A DNA stretch of 64,000 nt from Epiperipatus broadwayi. Lineage: Eukaryota; Onychophora; Udeonychophora; Euonychophora; Peripatidae. The notes beneath the pieces were generated by a model. It had not been told where the DNA came from, searched no databases, and was given only the letters and a program-made list of their open reading frames with translations. The DNA is taken from assembly GCA_028023455.1 (NCBI GenBank), contig JAQFVV010012394.1:31776885-31840884 (forward strand), given 5' to 3'. Position 1 is the first letter of the stretch. Each line of letters begins with the position of its first letter. The position numbers and the translations under genes were made by a program. Of the stretch, positions 33,560 to 44,370 are shown one piece after another.

Positions 33560-33830
33560 AATGAAAAAAATAGATAAAGTGGAGCCAGGCTCGGCATATT
33601 GCCAGAAGTGAGGGTAATAAATGAATAGCTAAAGTTTAAATTAGATCCCAAAGGGATTGTAAAAGTCTTCAAAAGATACCCCATATGAGGTAGATGGATG
33701 AAATAAGGAAGTTTGCTCATGTGATGTTGAGAAGAGACATGAGATATCCCAGAAACGGGATTAACTTTGAACAGATCTTCATCCTACAGTGGATAAATAA
33801 TGGTTGTCAATAACAATGATGATGATAATC
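33560..33830 (+). pseudogene. RTE-like LINE 3' end
   Basis: The segment aligns with the 3' end of the family at 41430-41755. Landmarks are 'gatcccaaagggattgtaaa', 'gtagatggatgaaataagg', 'gttgagaagagacatgag' and 'ttcatcctacagtggat', ending in 'aatgatgatgataat'. The frame is broken by stops and a deletion. A minus-strand open frame at 33520-33720 is a shadow of it. Confidence 0.75.
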
Positions 33831-33879
33831 TTTACTTTTCAAAGAATGTTAAATAAAATATTTTATCAATAAAACAATA

Positions 33880-34275
33880 TAGTTTAAACTGGATAACAAA
33901 CTAATAATTTTTTATTGATCATTCATTAGATTAGAGATTAATGAATGACTAACAAAAATTATTAATATACTTCCATTAAGTGGTTTGTGTCAAAGTTGAC
34001 ACTCATCAATTAAACTGTAATAATTCCCTATCCATATACATTGAACGATGATAAAAATATATGTGAGAGGATGTGATCTGGGCCAACTGATTTAGGTTCA
34101 GCACAAAATGTGCTTCTTGGAGATCATATATCTTTTTCGTTTGTCTTTGGATCTATGTTTAGGTTGACATCCCTCCACAAGGTGTTAAAAGCGGATAGTA
34201 GAAACCAGTCCCTACCTTGCTTGAGAGTAATGTAGTAACCATTACACTACAGAAATATTATTTTACAAAACAAAC
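33880..34275 (+). repeat. Family B repeat, full-length copy
   Basis: The order is 'attagagattaatgaatgac', 'ccattaagtggtttgtgtca', 'gatctgggccaactgattta', 'ggttcagcacaaaatgtg', 'catccctccacaaggtgtta' and 'aaccagtccctaccttgc', ending 'ttacactacagaaatatta'. The element is non-coding. It starts with the 'taatgaatgactaa' block that also ends other copies, so tandem junctions are natural for this family. Confidence 0.8.
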
Positions 34276-36072
34276 TGTTTTATGGAACTTTAGTAATTCA
34301 CCAACGACAATTGATCCCCCCCCCCCGACCTTTTTTTTTTTATCTTTTCCTTTTCTTAACAATTGGTTATAAATACGTAAGGTTTGATTTACGAAATATT
34401 TCTAATGATAATGTTTTAAATTGTATATCATGTTAATTATAATAGCACAAATTAAAATTACATTTGAATTGATTTATTTGCTTTGTTTTGCCTTTTTTTG
34501 TTTTACAGGCAGTTAAATTACTGTAGAAATTGTTATATAATTAATGGTGTAACAATTAACTTTTTAAAGTTCGCATTTTTAAAACATGACTGATTTAAAT
34601 CATTCTTTAATTATTTGACCATAAACTGTATACATAAAATCGGAACGCTTTACCTCAAAACAATATATATATTAACATGAGCACACTTTTTATTTTTTAG
34701 TTATGATATAATGAAACAGTTCCAATTAAAAAATCGGCATTTTAAGATGAAATTACATTATTAGTAAGTGCATTTTTAATTAAAATACTTGCACTAAAAG
34801 AGAAATCTGCTTTTAATATATGATCCAAGATTTTGTAAATATGCTATAAAGATGGAAATTGTAAATATATTTACAATGTTAAAAAGAGTTCAGAAATTGA
34901 ATCAAAATTGCAAACTAGATAATAGTGTTTCAGCATCCGTTTTTTCACGATCATAATAATGTATTTATGGTTTTGACTTCAATTACAACAACTTTAAAAT
35001 ATTGCAAATTGAGATAAATAACAACAAAAGAAACTATGCTAATATACAAATACAAACATGACTTAATTAACATGCAGCACATGTTAAGATCACAGAATTG
35101 TGGGAAGGTTAGCCTTTCAAAGTGTTAGTTGACAAAGATTACAAGGATAGTTGAAAGCACTACTAAGAGAATAAAATATATTTGATTACTGTATTTATAA
35201 ATATTGAATTATATAATTAAGTATATTGCTTTGAAGAAGTGCAGACATCGAATTATAATATTATTACAAATTTACAATGTTGTGTAAACAGATATAGACG
35301 TTAAATAGAAGGGTTTCACTGGTTTATAAATTCAAGGAAATTTAGTAGAAATAGTTTTGTGCATTTAATTTAGACATTTCTGTAAACAGAGGGGTTTTAT
35401 AGTGTATAGATATCTCATGATGACCCATGAGAATTCATAGTAGTGGAGCAACGACCAAAAATATAAACAAAAGTAACCTATATCTTAGAAGTAAACAATC
35501 ACATTCAAGAAGATTACTTAAGCATTTGTTTTACTATGAAAGTACTGTTGTATCATTGGGCTGCAGTAATCTTTGCCCATCTGACAGAGAGCACAAAAAA
35601 GCATATCTAAACTAGACAATAAATTAATCACTTCAAGTAAATTGTAAATACTTTTTTGCCACTTTACTTAAACAGCATATTCATTTAATACATTTGTGTA
35701 AGATACATATATGAATTTAATTAATATACAGATTTAAGAATGATAATAATTAAACAAAAACATTTATTTTACAATAGGGGTGGGCAGAAGATAGACTATC
35801 ACTGTTAGAGATATTAATGATGGAAAGTTAACATGAACACCCTGAATATTTTTAAACAGTAATTTTTCATATGATATTATGAAGCAAAATATGAATTAAA
35901 AACTGGACACTCCATTCCATTTTTAGCTATTATCTAAGATTTTATAAGAATTATAAATCAGACTGTAATATTTATATGTAATTTACAATTGCATATGCAT
36001 AAATTAAATGATGATACCCTATGCTTACCAACACCAGGGATCTTCTATCTGTTCAATGAATAAAAATTGATA
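34276..36072. other. AT-rich stretch without recognised features
   Basis: A C run and a T run sit side by side at 34315-34341. A short frame at 35427-35615 shows no recognisable family. Confidence 0.5.
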
Positions 36073-36613
36073 AAGGTTGTCTTGATAACAGATTTAAGAT
36101 TCCTCATATTGGTAAATTAGGCTATCATGATTCATTTTTTTATTCATAATTGTCTTGATAACAGATTGAAGATTTTTGGTGTTGATAAGCCGAAACCATC
36201 ATTATGTGATTTAAATTTGTAAACCATTTATGTAAAATCAAGTTTATTATATATATGAAAGCAAAGTATTTTTAGACTTAAACCATGCATTATTTTGTTT
36301 AAGTTGCCAATGTTTTGATGAAATATCATTCATCAATGTTAAGGTTAAGGACTTAATGAAGACCTTTTATGCCTTAAGTAATAATATACTGCATGCTAAA
36401 TCTCATTATTACTCAAGACATGCAATTCTTCTTTAAGACCTTGACATTTTATTGAAACATCAGGAATTTACACAAAATAGTGCATGGTTTAATTCCAAAA
36501 AGACTTTAGTTTCATCATAATATCATGAAAATATTATATATATATTCACAGGACAATAATTAATGCTAAATAAACTAATAGAATATCCACAGTCTGTTAT
36601 CAAGGCAACCTCT
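36073..36613. mobile_element. Imperfect palindromic element with a duplicated left end
   Basis: 'gtcttgataacag' near 36152 pairs with 'ctgttatcaaggca' at 36594-36607. 'aaccatgcattattttgttt' at 36281 pairs with the reverse complement of 36470-36489. Between these, 'gccttaagtaataat' pairs with 'attattactcaagaca'. The left end occurs twice (36075 and 36150), a 75-base direct duplication. The arms are more diverged than in the other palindromes of the window. Confidence 0.7.
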
Positions 36614-38515
36614 TAAATAAAAGATGGATTCTATTTTTACCATGATCTAAAATTTTTACTTCAATAGAGATGCAATGATGACAGGACTGTAATAAATTGA
36701 GATTTATGATTTAAAATATGTGTATAAGTGTGTGTGGATAAAGCATACCTTAAATATCCTAACTATGAAAAAACATATTTCTAGCATTCTTTGCCTCCTT
36801 AAAATCCCAATAATGTGAAAAAAATTATTCATTGAGCCTAAATTTCTGGATAGTAAAATTTCAATTACTTTCCATGTTTGTTTTATTTTGCAGCAAAGAT
36901 CATTTGCTAATTAAAAGTATATAATTATAATTCAATTATACCTATATAACTACTAGCTATTAAACTTATAAGCATACATTACAGAGTATTAAAATATTAT
37001 ATCTAGCTAAATTTAAAATCCAAGATTTGCTAATGTTACATACTAAGAGAAAATCAAGTCTTTTTAACATTGCCATTAACAATATCATATATGTAGTAAA
37101 TACATGCATCTTCGAGTTATCTTCACATCTTATATCCATTAAACCACTTGTTTTTTCATTTGCAAAAGGAGTCAGAATTTAATATATCCTCAATCATGTG
37201 TGACCTATATTACAGCTAAAATTTGCATGGCAACCTTATTTGATCTAATACACCAAGCCATTTACCTAACTGCACACTGCTTGTTTCACTCATTCATGCT
37301 TTACAGCAATTTATTGTATTGATAAATTTTCAAATATTTAGTTCAGATCTCATTTAGATATTCAATAAAAACAATTTGTACTTATAGATATCTATGGTCA
37401 ATCTTGAAAATTGCCAGAATTCTGACCAAATTCCAAAACCTTTGTATCATGGTTAAAATTTTTGTTTAATTTAATTCAAAGTACAATTACAACCAAAAAT
37501 TTGACCATTGACTGATGTAAGTTAAATATTGAATGTGTAATAACCATCCAGAAGGTATTCAACACATTTTTCAAATTAATCACTATTTTTTTATCCTTTC
37601 TTATATTTTATAAGTGCATAAATAACCTTAAGCAATTGCTTAAAAGCATATTAAGTTTTTTCATCTCTGTAATAGTTCTGTAATTGTTCATAATCTTAGA
37701 ACTATTTAGCTTGCACACTGTAACATTATTTGTGACAAGAAATATATTTTTTCCAAAATAAATGGCAGTGATTGCTTTAATTATGCCCTCAAATCCTACC
37801 CAGCAATATCACATAACAAAATTTGGCAATATAATATCTTTCTTAGATTACTTTCTTTAACTTTAATTCTTAATGTCATTAACATCCCAAGGAGTTTTCA
37901 AGTTTTGAAGCAATTACAAATTGTATGTATTTCAATTGTTACTCATTTTTTTCTTTTCTGAGCCAACTTAATATGTAGTAATAAAGCTAAATACTAAAAA
38001 AATTATCTTTTCTGCATATATTTTCATTTTACCAAATTGGATGTATATGGAAATTAATTTTCTGCCCATATAAAAAGCATCATTTTTCAAATTTGGGTCA
38101 TCCTTCATCAGAGTTGAACAACTTATTGTATTGCTTATGCCATTATAAGTCATGATTTTATCATATTTCTGACTACATAACTTACATTTATTTACTTGTA
38201 TAAATGTTAATGTCAGTATATATATATGTCTTTCAATAATGATTTTAACATAAAAGTCTATATCTGTTTATGTATAAATGTGACATCTATATTCATGGAC
38301 CAAATGAGTCCAAAGATGTAACTATATTCACAAATTAAATTTCCCAAAAAATCCTTTAAGTAAACTTGCAAATAATTACTCACTTATTGATATAAGAAAA
38401 GAAATACTATATGAAGATTTATTTAAATGATTCTTGGGGAATATCATTTGTGAATTATTATATTAATGTTTTCTACAAAAATGCTGCTATTATTATTATA
38501 TATTTGACCATCAAG
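36614..38515. other. AT-rich stretch without recognised features
   Basis: No sustained frame and no repeat shared with other parts of the window were recognised. Confidence 0.5.
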
Positions 38516-39238
38516 CATCACATGATCACCATTCTTTATGCTTATGCAAGCTGTTTTTCACAGAGGCAAAACTCTCCACATCGTAGTTCCACTCAGTGCA
38601 AACCAGAGTAATCAATGAATGCAGTAAGATTTGTGCATAAAATCCTATCTAGTGCCTACTCATTCAATATCCTCAGACTAGTTTCTAGCTTGTGGCTTTT
38701 ATCAGTGAGAAACCTTGGGTCTGAAAGCACTGCACCTAGAACTTAGGATCTAATGCAACCATCCAGCAGCCACATTTTACTTTTTTTTATTGAGTGGCAC
38801 TACTGTACAGAAAAACAGCTTGTGTAAGCATAAAGAATGTTGATCATGTGATGTTTGATGGTTTAATACCAATCCTGCTGAAGAGGATTATGATGACTGT
38901 GGTTATTAAAGAATCAAAAACAACAAAAAATATGTATTCTGAACTGAGTTCAGATCTATATAACTATACAAGCTAATGATCATAATTTGACAACATTGTG
39001 TTTTCATTTTGGATTCAAAGCTTTAGAGTTGCTGGGGGTTGCACTATACCCTAAGATCTAGGTGCAGTGCTTTCAGATCCAAGGCTCCTCACTGACAAAA
39101 GCCACAACTAAAACTATTTTGAGGATATTGGATGAGTAGGCATTAGATAGGGATTTTATGCACAAATCTTCCTGCATTCATTGATTACTCTGGTTTGCAC
39201 TGAATGGAGCTACTGTGTGGAGAGTTTTTCCTCTGGGT
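38516..39238. repeat. Family A repeats, one forward and one reverse unit
   Basis: The forward part (38516-38792) starts CATCACATGATCACC and runs through 'gtgccactcagtgcaaac'-like sequence, 'cctatctagtgcctactcat' and 'aggatctaatgcaacc'. At about 38793 the orientation flips. The reverse part (to 39238) begins with 'gagtggcactactgtacag' and 'gatcatgtgatg' and ends in 'gcactgaatggagctac' and 'gtgtggagagttttt'. Both parts match the array at 60916-62692. The result is a head-to-head foldback. No coding content. Confidence 0.85.
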
Positions 39239-39544
39239 TATATATTTGACTAATTTATTTTTGGACATTAAAATTATTAAATATAAATGTATGTGTACAA
39301 CTTTGAATGATCAATTGCTTTGAATGTTACATGGGCTCCAAAATGACAGGCTGAGCACAAAGTTTTATTTAAATTTACAAATTTAGTTTAACTTTTTTTT
39401 TCTTTACTCAACTGAGAATAGATATGGATATTTAACTTTTCAGTGTATTCCCTACATATACCAAAGAGTGTGTGTGTGGGGGGTGCAAACGCTGGACATA
39501 TCTTCACAAAAATAAAATATTTCATCATTGATGAACATTTTGCT
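39239..39544. other. Short stretch without recognised features
   Basis: A G-rich 'gtgtgtgtgtggggggtgc' run lies near 39468-39486. Nothing else was seen. Confidence 0.5.
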
Positions 39545-39716
39545 TTAAGCTAATAATTGTTATTAGTCCTTCATAAGGCTAGAGATTATCCAATAATAAA
39601 TAATATTTCTGTAGTGTAATTTTAACTGCATCACACTTATGCAAACTAGTGATTGGTTTCTATCTGCTTTTAACATCTTGTGGAGGAATGCAATCATAAA
39701 TGTATGACCAAAGACA
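39545..39716 (-). repeat. Family B repeat, reverse partial copy
   Basis: The plus strand shows 'ggctagagattatccaat', 'aatatttctgtagtgtaat', 'ttggtttctatctgctttta' and 'cttgtggaggaatgcaatca', the reverse complement of the 3' half of family B. Confidence 0.7.
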
Positions 39717-39778
39717 TAGGTAGGTAGGTAGGTAGGTAGGTAGGTAGGCAGGTACTCAGGCAGGTAGGTAGGTGGGTT
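39717..39778. repeat. (GGTA)n microsatellite
   Basis: About 60 bases of GGTA units with a few GGCA and TCAG interruptions lie exactly between an inverted pair of family B partial copies. Confidence 0.9.
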
Positions 39779-40010
39779 ACTATAATTTGATGGTTAAGTG
39801 TCAAACCCCTATCTTGTGTGAGAGTAGTGTAGTTAAAAGTATACTATAGGAATATTATTCATTATTGGATAATCTCTAGTCTTATGAATGACTAATAATA
39901 ATTATTAATGTACTTTCATTAAAACTTTTCAAGTGTATCAGTGTTATGAGATAGAGTGGAGAGTGGTGTCGTGTGAAAGTCTATGCTAATATATCCTATA
40001 TATTAAATAT
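39779..40010 (+). repeat. Family B 3' part followed by B' end
   Basis: 'cccctatcttgtgtgagagt', 'tactataggaatattatt' and 'ggataatctctagtcttatg' match the 3' part of B in forward orientation. From about 39925, 'aagtgtatcagtgttatgag' and 'gtgaaagtctatgctaat' match B' at 1560-1640. Confidence 0.65.
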
Positions 40011-40184
40011 AAAGATATAATTATAAAAAAACATTTTAATATTTAGTTGTTTTTTTTTAAATCTACCTTTAATATGTTTCCCAAATAAATACCTATTCAT
40101 ATTAAAAAGCTTTTTAATAATATTTCTTTTTGTTGCTCTATTGGATAATCAGACTAAAAAATTTCTAAACATTTAAAATGTTAA

Positions 40185-40495
40185 TTAAATCATTTGTATC
40201 AAAGTTGAGAGGGCAACACATTTGATACTTATCAATCAGACTGTGGTAATTTGCTATATGTATATATGCTGAACAGTGCTAAAGATATGTGTAAGAGATT
40301 GTGGTCTGGGACAACTGATGAGTGCTAGTTCAGCATGAAATATGCATTTGGAGATCATACTTTTTTTAAACATATCTTTGGTCATATGTTTATAATTAGA
40401 TCTCTCCACAAAGTATTAAAAATGGATAGAAACCAATCCCTAACTTGTATTGGGGGGTAGTTAAAATTACCCTATAGAAAATATTATTCATTATG
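40185..40495 (+). repeat. Family B repeat, near full-length copy
   Basis: The copy contains 'gtatcaaagttgagagggca', 'atgctgaacagtgctaaag', 'acaactgatgagtgctagtt', 'cagcatgaaatatgc', 'gatctctccacaaagtatt' and 'gaaaccaatccctaactt', ending 'gaaaatattattcatta'. Confidence 0.8.
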
Positions 40496-41429
40496 TTTCC
40501 TTTAAACTGTTTTAGTTTATTTAACATGTCATTCACACACATGTGCATGTGTATGGAATAGGATTCTGTTTTATTGGAAACATTTTCACTTACACATGAA
40601 AAATTTATTCGACTCAAATTATTTGATTACATAAATTTTATATTGAAACCTGTTTGAAAGTTATTTTTTATTAGATAGCAGATGTTTTTTGTTTTCTCTC
40701 TCATTTTTATTAAATCAAAATCTCTGGAAAAACAAATATAGCTATAAAAACAAAAAATATATAATTATTAGATATGAGATATTAATAGAATTATTTGATA
40801 ATAATCATCTGTAGTTAATTAATTGGAAAGATTAAATAATTAAAAATGGCTATTTAAATTTAATTAATACTTTGTTAAAAATATCAGTATTTTTTCTTCT
40901 AAAGTGATTCATTAATTTGAAAACTTTAAATTGTCTATTCATTTTATTTTTAAATATTGTTTTATTGCATGAATAATGTTGTTTTTTCACATATTTATAT
41001 ATTATATTACAAACTCACTTTTATGTTTTGATCATCCTTTATGATCATTTCCCAGGATTATTTATTTCCTTTTTTATATATTTATATTCTCATTGTCATA
41101 TATATATATATGCATATTTTGTTAAGGTGGAGATTTTTATAGACTAAAGATATAAATGGCATATTATCAAAACTCATCTGTGTATAATTCATGTAGGTTA
41201 TATCACCCCTCAATTGAATAATGAGTGTTATTATAAAAACCATTGTAGAGAAGATTTGTATAATAACATTCATTACCAGTTGAAGGTTGGTATGACCCCG
41301 CTGAAATGTCAGTATTGTGAATCATATATGGGTAAACCTAGATATTATCTCATTTATATTTATACTTTCATAGAACAACTTTTATATATACATATTTTTA
41401 CAATATATATTGCAGTTAATTATGATATC
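40496..41429. other. AT-rich stretch without recognised features
   Basis: Short TA runs only. A small non-repetitive patch at 41270-41340 has no recognised identity. Confidence 0.5.
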
Positions 41430-41755
41430 TATATCATCATCATCATTATCAACCATTATCAATCCAGTGCAGGATGAAGGTCTCTCCAAGTTTAATCCAT
41501 CTTCTCCGATCTTTAGCTTCTCTTCTCCACATCACCCCTGCACACTTTCTTATTTCATCCATCCATCTCACATGTGGTCTCTTTCTGGGTCTTTTACAAT
41601 CTCTTGGAATCCAGTTTAAAATTTCAATTGTCCATCTATTATCATCTCTTCTAACAATATGTCCAGCCCAACTCCACTTCAATCTTTTAATTTTTTCAAT
41701 GAGGTCAGTAACACCTGTTTGTTCTCTCACCCATACATTGCCTATGGTCATACTA
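41430..41755 (-). pseudogene. RTE-like LINE C-terminus, 100-codon intact stretch
   Basis: The minus-strand frame 41751-41449 is the best preserved copy of this LINE family in the window. It has VWVREQTGVTDLIEKIKRLK, then WAGHIVRRDDNRW, a PRKRPHVRWMDEIRKCAGV block, RRRWIKLGETF, and ends HWIDNG with a stop. These blocks are known from the C-terminal end of RTE-type endonuclease-reverse transcriptases of insects and other invertebrates; no catalytic residues lie here. After the stop the minus strand runs into GAT/ATG triplet repeats (41430-41447), the usual simple tail. The RT and endonuclease domains are absent, so this is a 5'-truncated insertion. Its intact frame suggests that it is younger than the copies at 23590, 33560 and 49235. 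Confidence 0.85.
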
Positions 41756-43309
41756 CATTGAATACACAGGTTCTTGTCTGATATCTATATATGTATGATT
41801 AAAAAATGTATATATAGATATTGATAGAAAAGAATGTAAGGAAGAAGAGATATTTATTTTTGATTATGCATAAACTTTGAATTATTTATTAGTAAAGGAA
41901 GATGGATAATTTTGTTAGTTTGATGTATATATTTTCCTTTCTAAAATTTATTATTTAATATATGTATCATGATATTTCTTTTGTAGTAGAAAATTTTGCG
42001 TTAATTTTTTTCTCTTTAATTATTATCTCTGTTCAATTTTGTTGTATATGTTTTATTGTTATTATTTTCCTGTGTCCTCCAACTTTTGTGGTGTTCATTT
42101 GTTTTGATTGTAGATTTGGCAATGATAATGATATACAGAGTAAATAAACAGAGTATGAAAATCTCTTTGGGAAATGCTAATGATTGTAATGTATAAAGTT
42201 GTATAAAAATGTAATTTGTTTGTGAAAACAGATTTATGATGTGCAAATATGTATTTATGTATTGTATGTAACTTGAATTGTTTACATTTATTTTAGATAT
42301 CTATAAGAATTAGTCATTTATTTATGTATGTATTTATTTATTTTTGTAACAATTGTAAAATATTAAAAGAAAGTTTTAAAAAAATCATAGTTATATTAAC
42401 AATAAGTTTTAGACCTTTATTGTCTTATGAAAGTATAAGCTAGGATGTTATGGTGAATGATACAACAAAGAAAGATGTGATTATTCTTGTAAATTTGTTT
42501 TATTATTGACTATCATTTTAACTGAAAAGGAATAACAAAATTTGTTTTTGTTATATTTTTTTTTCTTCCTTCTGCATAAATTTTAATTAATAGAACTTTA
42601 CATAAAATAAATAATATCAAAGACTGATTGGCTAAGGAAAACTTGCTAGCTGAGGTATTTGAATACCTTTTTCTGTATATCTCTATAACTAATTACCATC
42701 TGAAGAAGGAAAGAAAAATTATTGACAAGCATGTACCTGAAAGGAGAAATAAATTAATTTAAAAATGAATCACTATATCTGACCTCAACATTAAGATGAG
42801 AATTCTAATGGTAAAAATATCTTAAATAACTTTGCTTCATCTTTTAGTTCATCTTAGTTTAACAAGCAGAAAGGAAGTTTTAAGGAATGTCAAATTTCAT
42901 TATTCATAAAATTTGAGCATTCGTCAACTAAAAATAAGCTGCCATGTTAATCTGAGTCAAGCAATATAATAATAGTTTTTTTAAAAAAGGTTAATCAAAA
43001 TGATTATGTTTTTAGAAAATGCTTGCAGTGTACATGTTTGTTTTTGATTTTTCTTTTTTGGGGTTGCCATGACAAACCAACAATCCAGTAAAGTATTCTT
43101 TTGTTTTTTTCTTTTAATATATATATATATGCCATATACATAGTACATAAATAGTACGCTTTCAAGAATTTTATTACCATTTGTTCTCATGAAGACTATT
43201 TATGTATTATCATTAATGAAATTTATTTATTTTCTTTTAACAAATAATTTGTAGCTATAATCAAGATGTGCCTTGATACGTAGCTTATTATATTAATATT
43301 TTATATATT
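41756..43309. other. AT-rich stretch without recognised features
   Basis: Nothing coding or shared was recognised; a TA run lies at 43119-43130. Confidence 0.5.
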
Positions 43310-43430
43310 ACAAAAAAATCAAGTCAGATGTCACATGACCTAATTTTAAAAAAGTCAGATGTCCCATGACCTAATTTAATAAGCTTGTATTTACAAATAT
43401 TATATATAGAGCTCGCAAAACAAGCTTTTT
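43310..43430 (+). repeat. Family C head fragment with internal duplication
   Basis: 'gtcagatgtcacatgaccta' and 'gtcagatgtcccatgaccta' follow each other, then 'aagcttgtatttacaaata' and 'gagctcgcaaaacaagct'. This matches the head of family C at 54776 and 31995. Confidence 0.65.
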
Positions 43431-44118
43431 TATATATTATATGTGAGTACATACATAAACAAAAAAGAATCTCTTTATCATTTGTGAGAGTTTATTAAAT
43501 GAAGATATCTTCAAATTGTTTTAATTTAGTAACAAATGTCTCATTAGATTCTAAAGAATAGATCTGATATACAGGAATATATTAATTGTTTTGTCCAGAA
43601 TTAAGGATCATCTGTAGCATAATAGGGATCAGTGTAAGAAGTCTGCATTAGGTACTTCAAAAGACAGAAGTGTAATTTAGGAAATATATATTTAGATTTA
43701 GCATAGTATAAAGAGAATATTGATAATTTTTTTGATAACAAAGTTAGTAAGATTCTGCCAAAAGGAATATATCTTTGATTTTGAACCATCGGATATTGTC
43801 AAATGATATTATTATTATTTTTGTTACCACATCTTATTTATTCTTAAAGAGTAAATGATCTTCATTCAGATACAAATGCAGCTTCATAAAGACATGGATG
43901 TCATAGAAATCAAGTGAAAAACCTATAAAATAAAAATAGATAGCATGCTTTGTTAATCTATTGTTATTGTCAAACTTAAAAAGAGAGAATACAGATCATA
44001 AAGATATACCACTTGTTTTACTTAATTAAAGTGACTTTATGAATTTTTCTTTTAATCACTTCTCAGAATAATTGGATCATTGTGCAATACTTGAGTTTTT
44101 TAATTGAAATTAATTTTA
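43431..44118. other. AT-rich stretch without recognised features
   Basis: Nothing recognised. Confidence 0.5.
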
Positions 44119-44370
44119 TAATTTATCCAAATCACTTCGAACACTTTTTAGCAAAACTCTTTATTTGTACATTTCAACAGTTCTGCAGTCTTCTTCAGAG
44201 CTGCGATATAATGAACAAAATAAAATAAAATACATAACTATTTTATTTTATTTTGTTCATTATATCATAGCTCTGAACAAGACTGCAGGACAGTCGAAAC
44301 CTAGGTGTATGTATATATGTACAAAAAAAGAGTTTTGCTAAAAAGTGTTCGAAGTGGTTTAGATAAATTG
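44119..44370. mobile_element. Palindromic MITE-like element, about 250 bases
   Basis: The arms 'cacttcgaacactttttagc' (from 44133) and 'gctaaaaagtgttcgaagtg' (to 44356) are exact reverse complements. The similarity extends to the outer 'aatttatc'/'gataaatt' ends and inward through 'gcagtcttcttcagagct' against 'agctctgaacaagactgc'. The centre is 'aaaataaaataaaatacat' against its complement. No frame is present. It fits a non-autonomous terminal-inverted-repeat or foldback element. Confidence 0.9.

Noticed and set aside
35427-35615. 62-codon plus-strand frame with some basic residues
   Set aside because: No recognisable domain, no splice or promoter support, and isolated in non-coding DNA.
41474-41761. 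95-codon plus-strand frame with signal-peptide-like leucines
   Set aside because: It is antisense to the well-preserved LINE C-terminus at 41449-41751; the same shadow recurs at 52661-52876.
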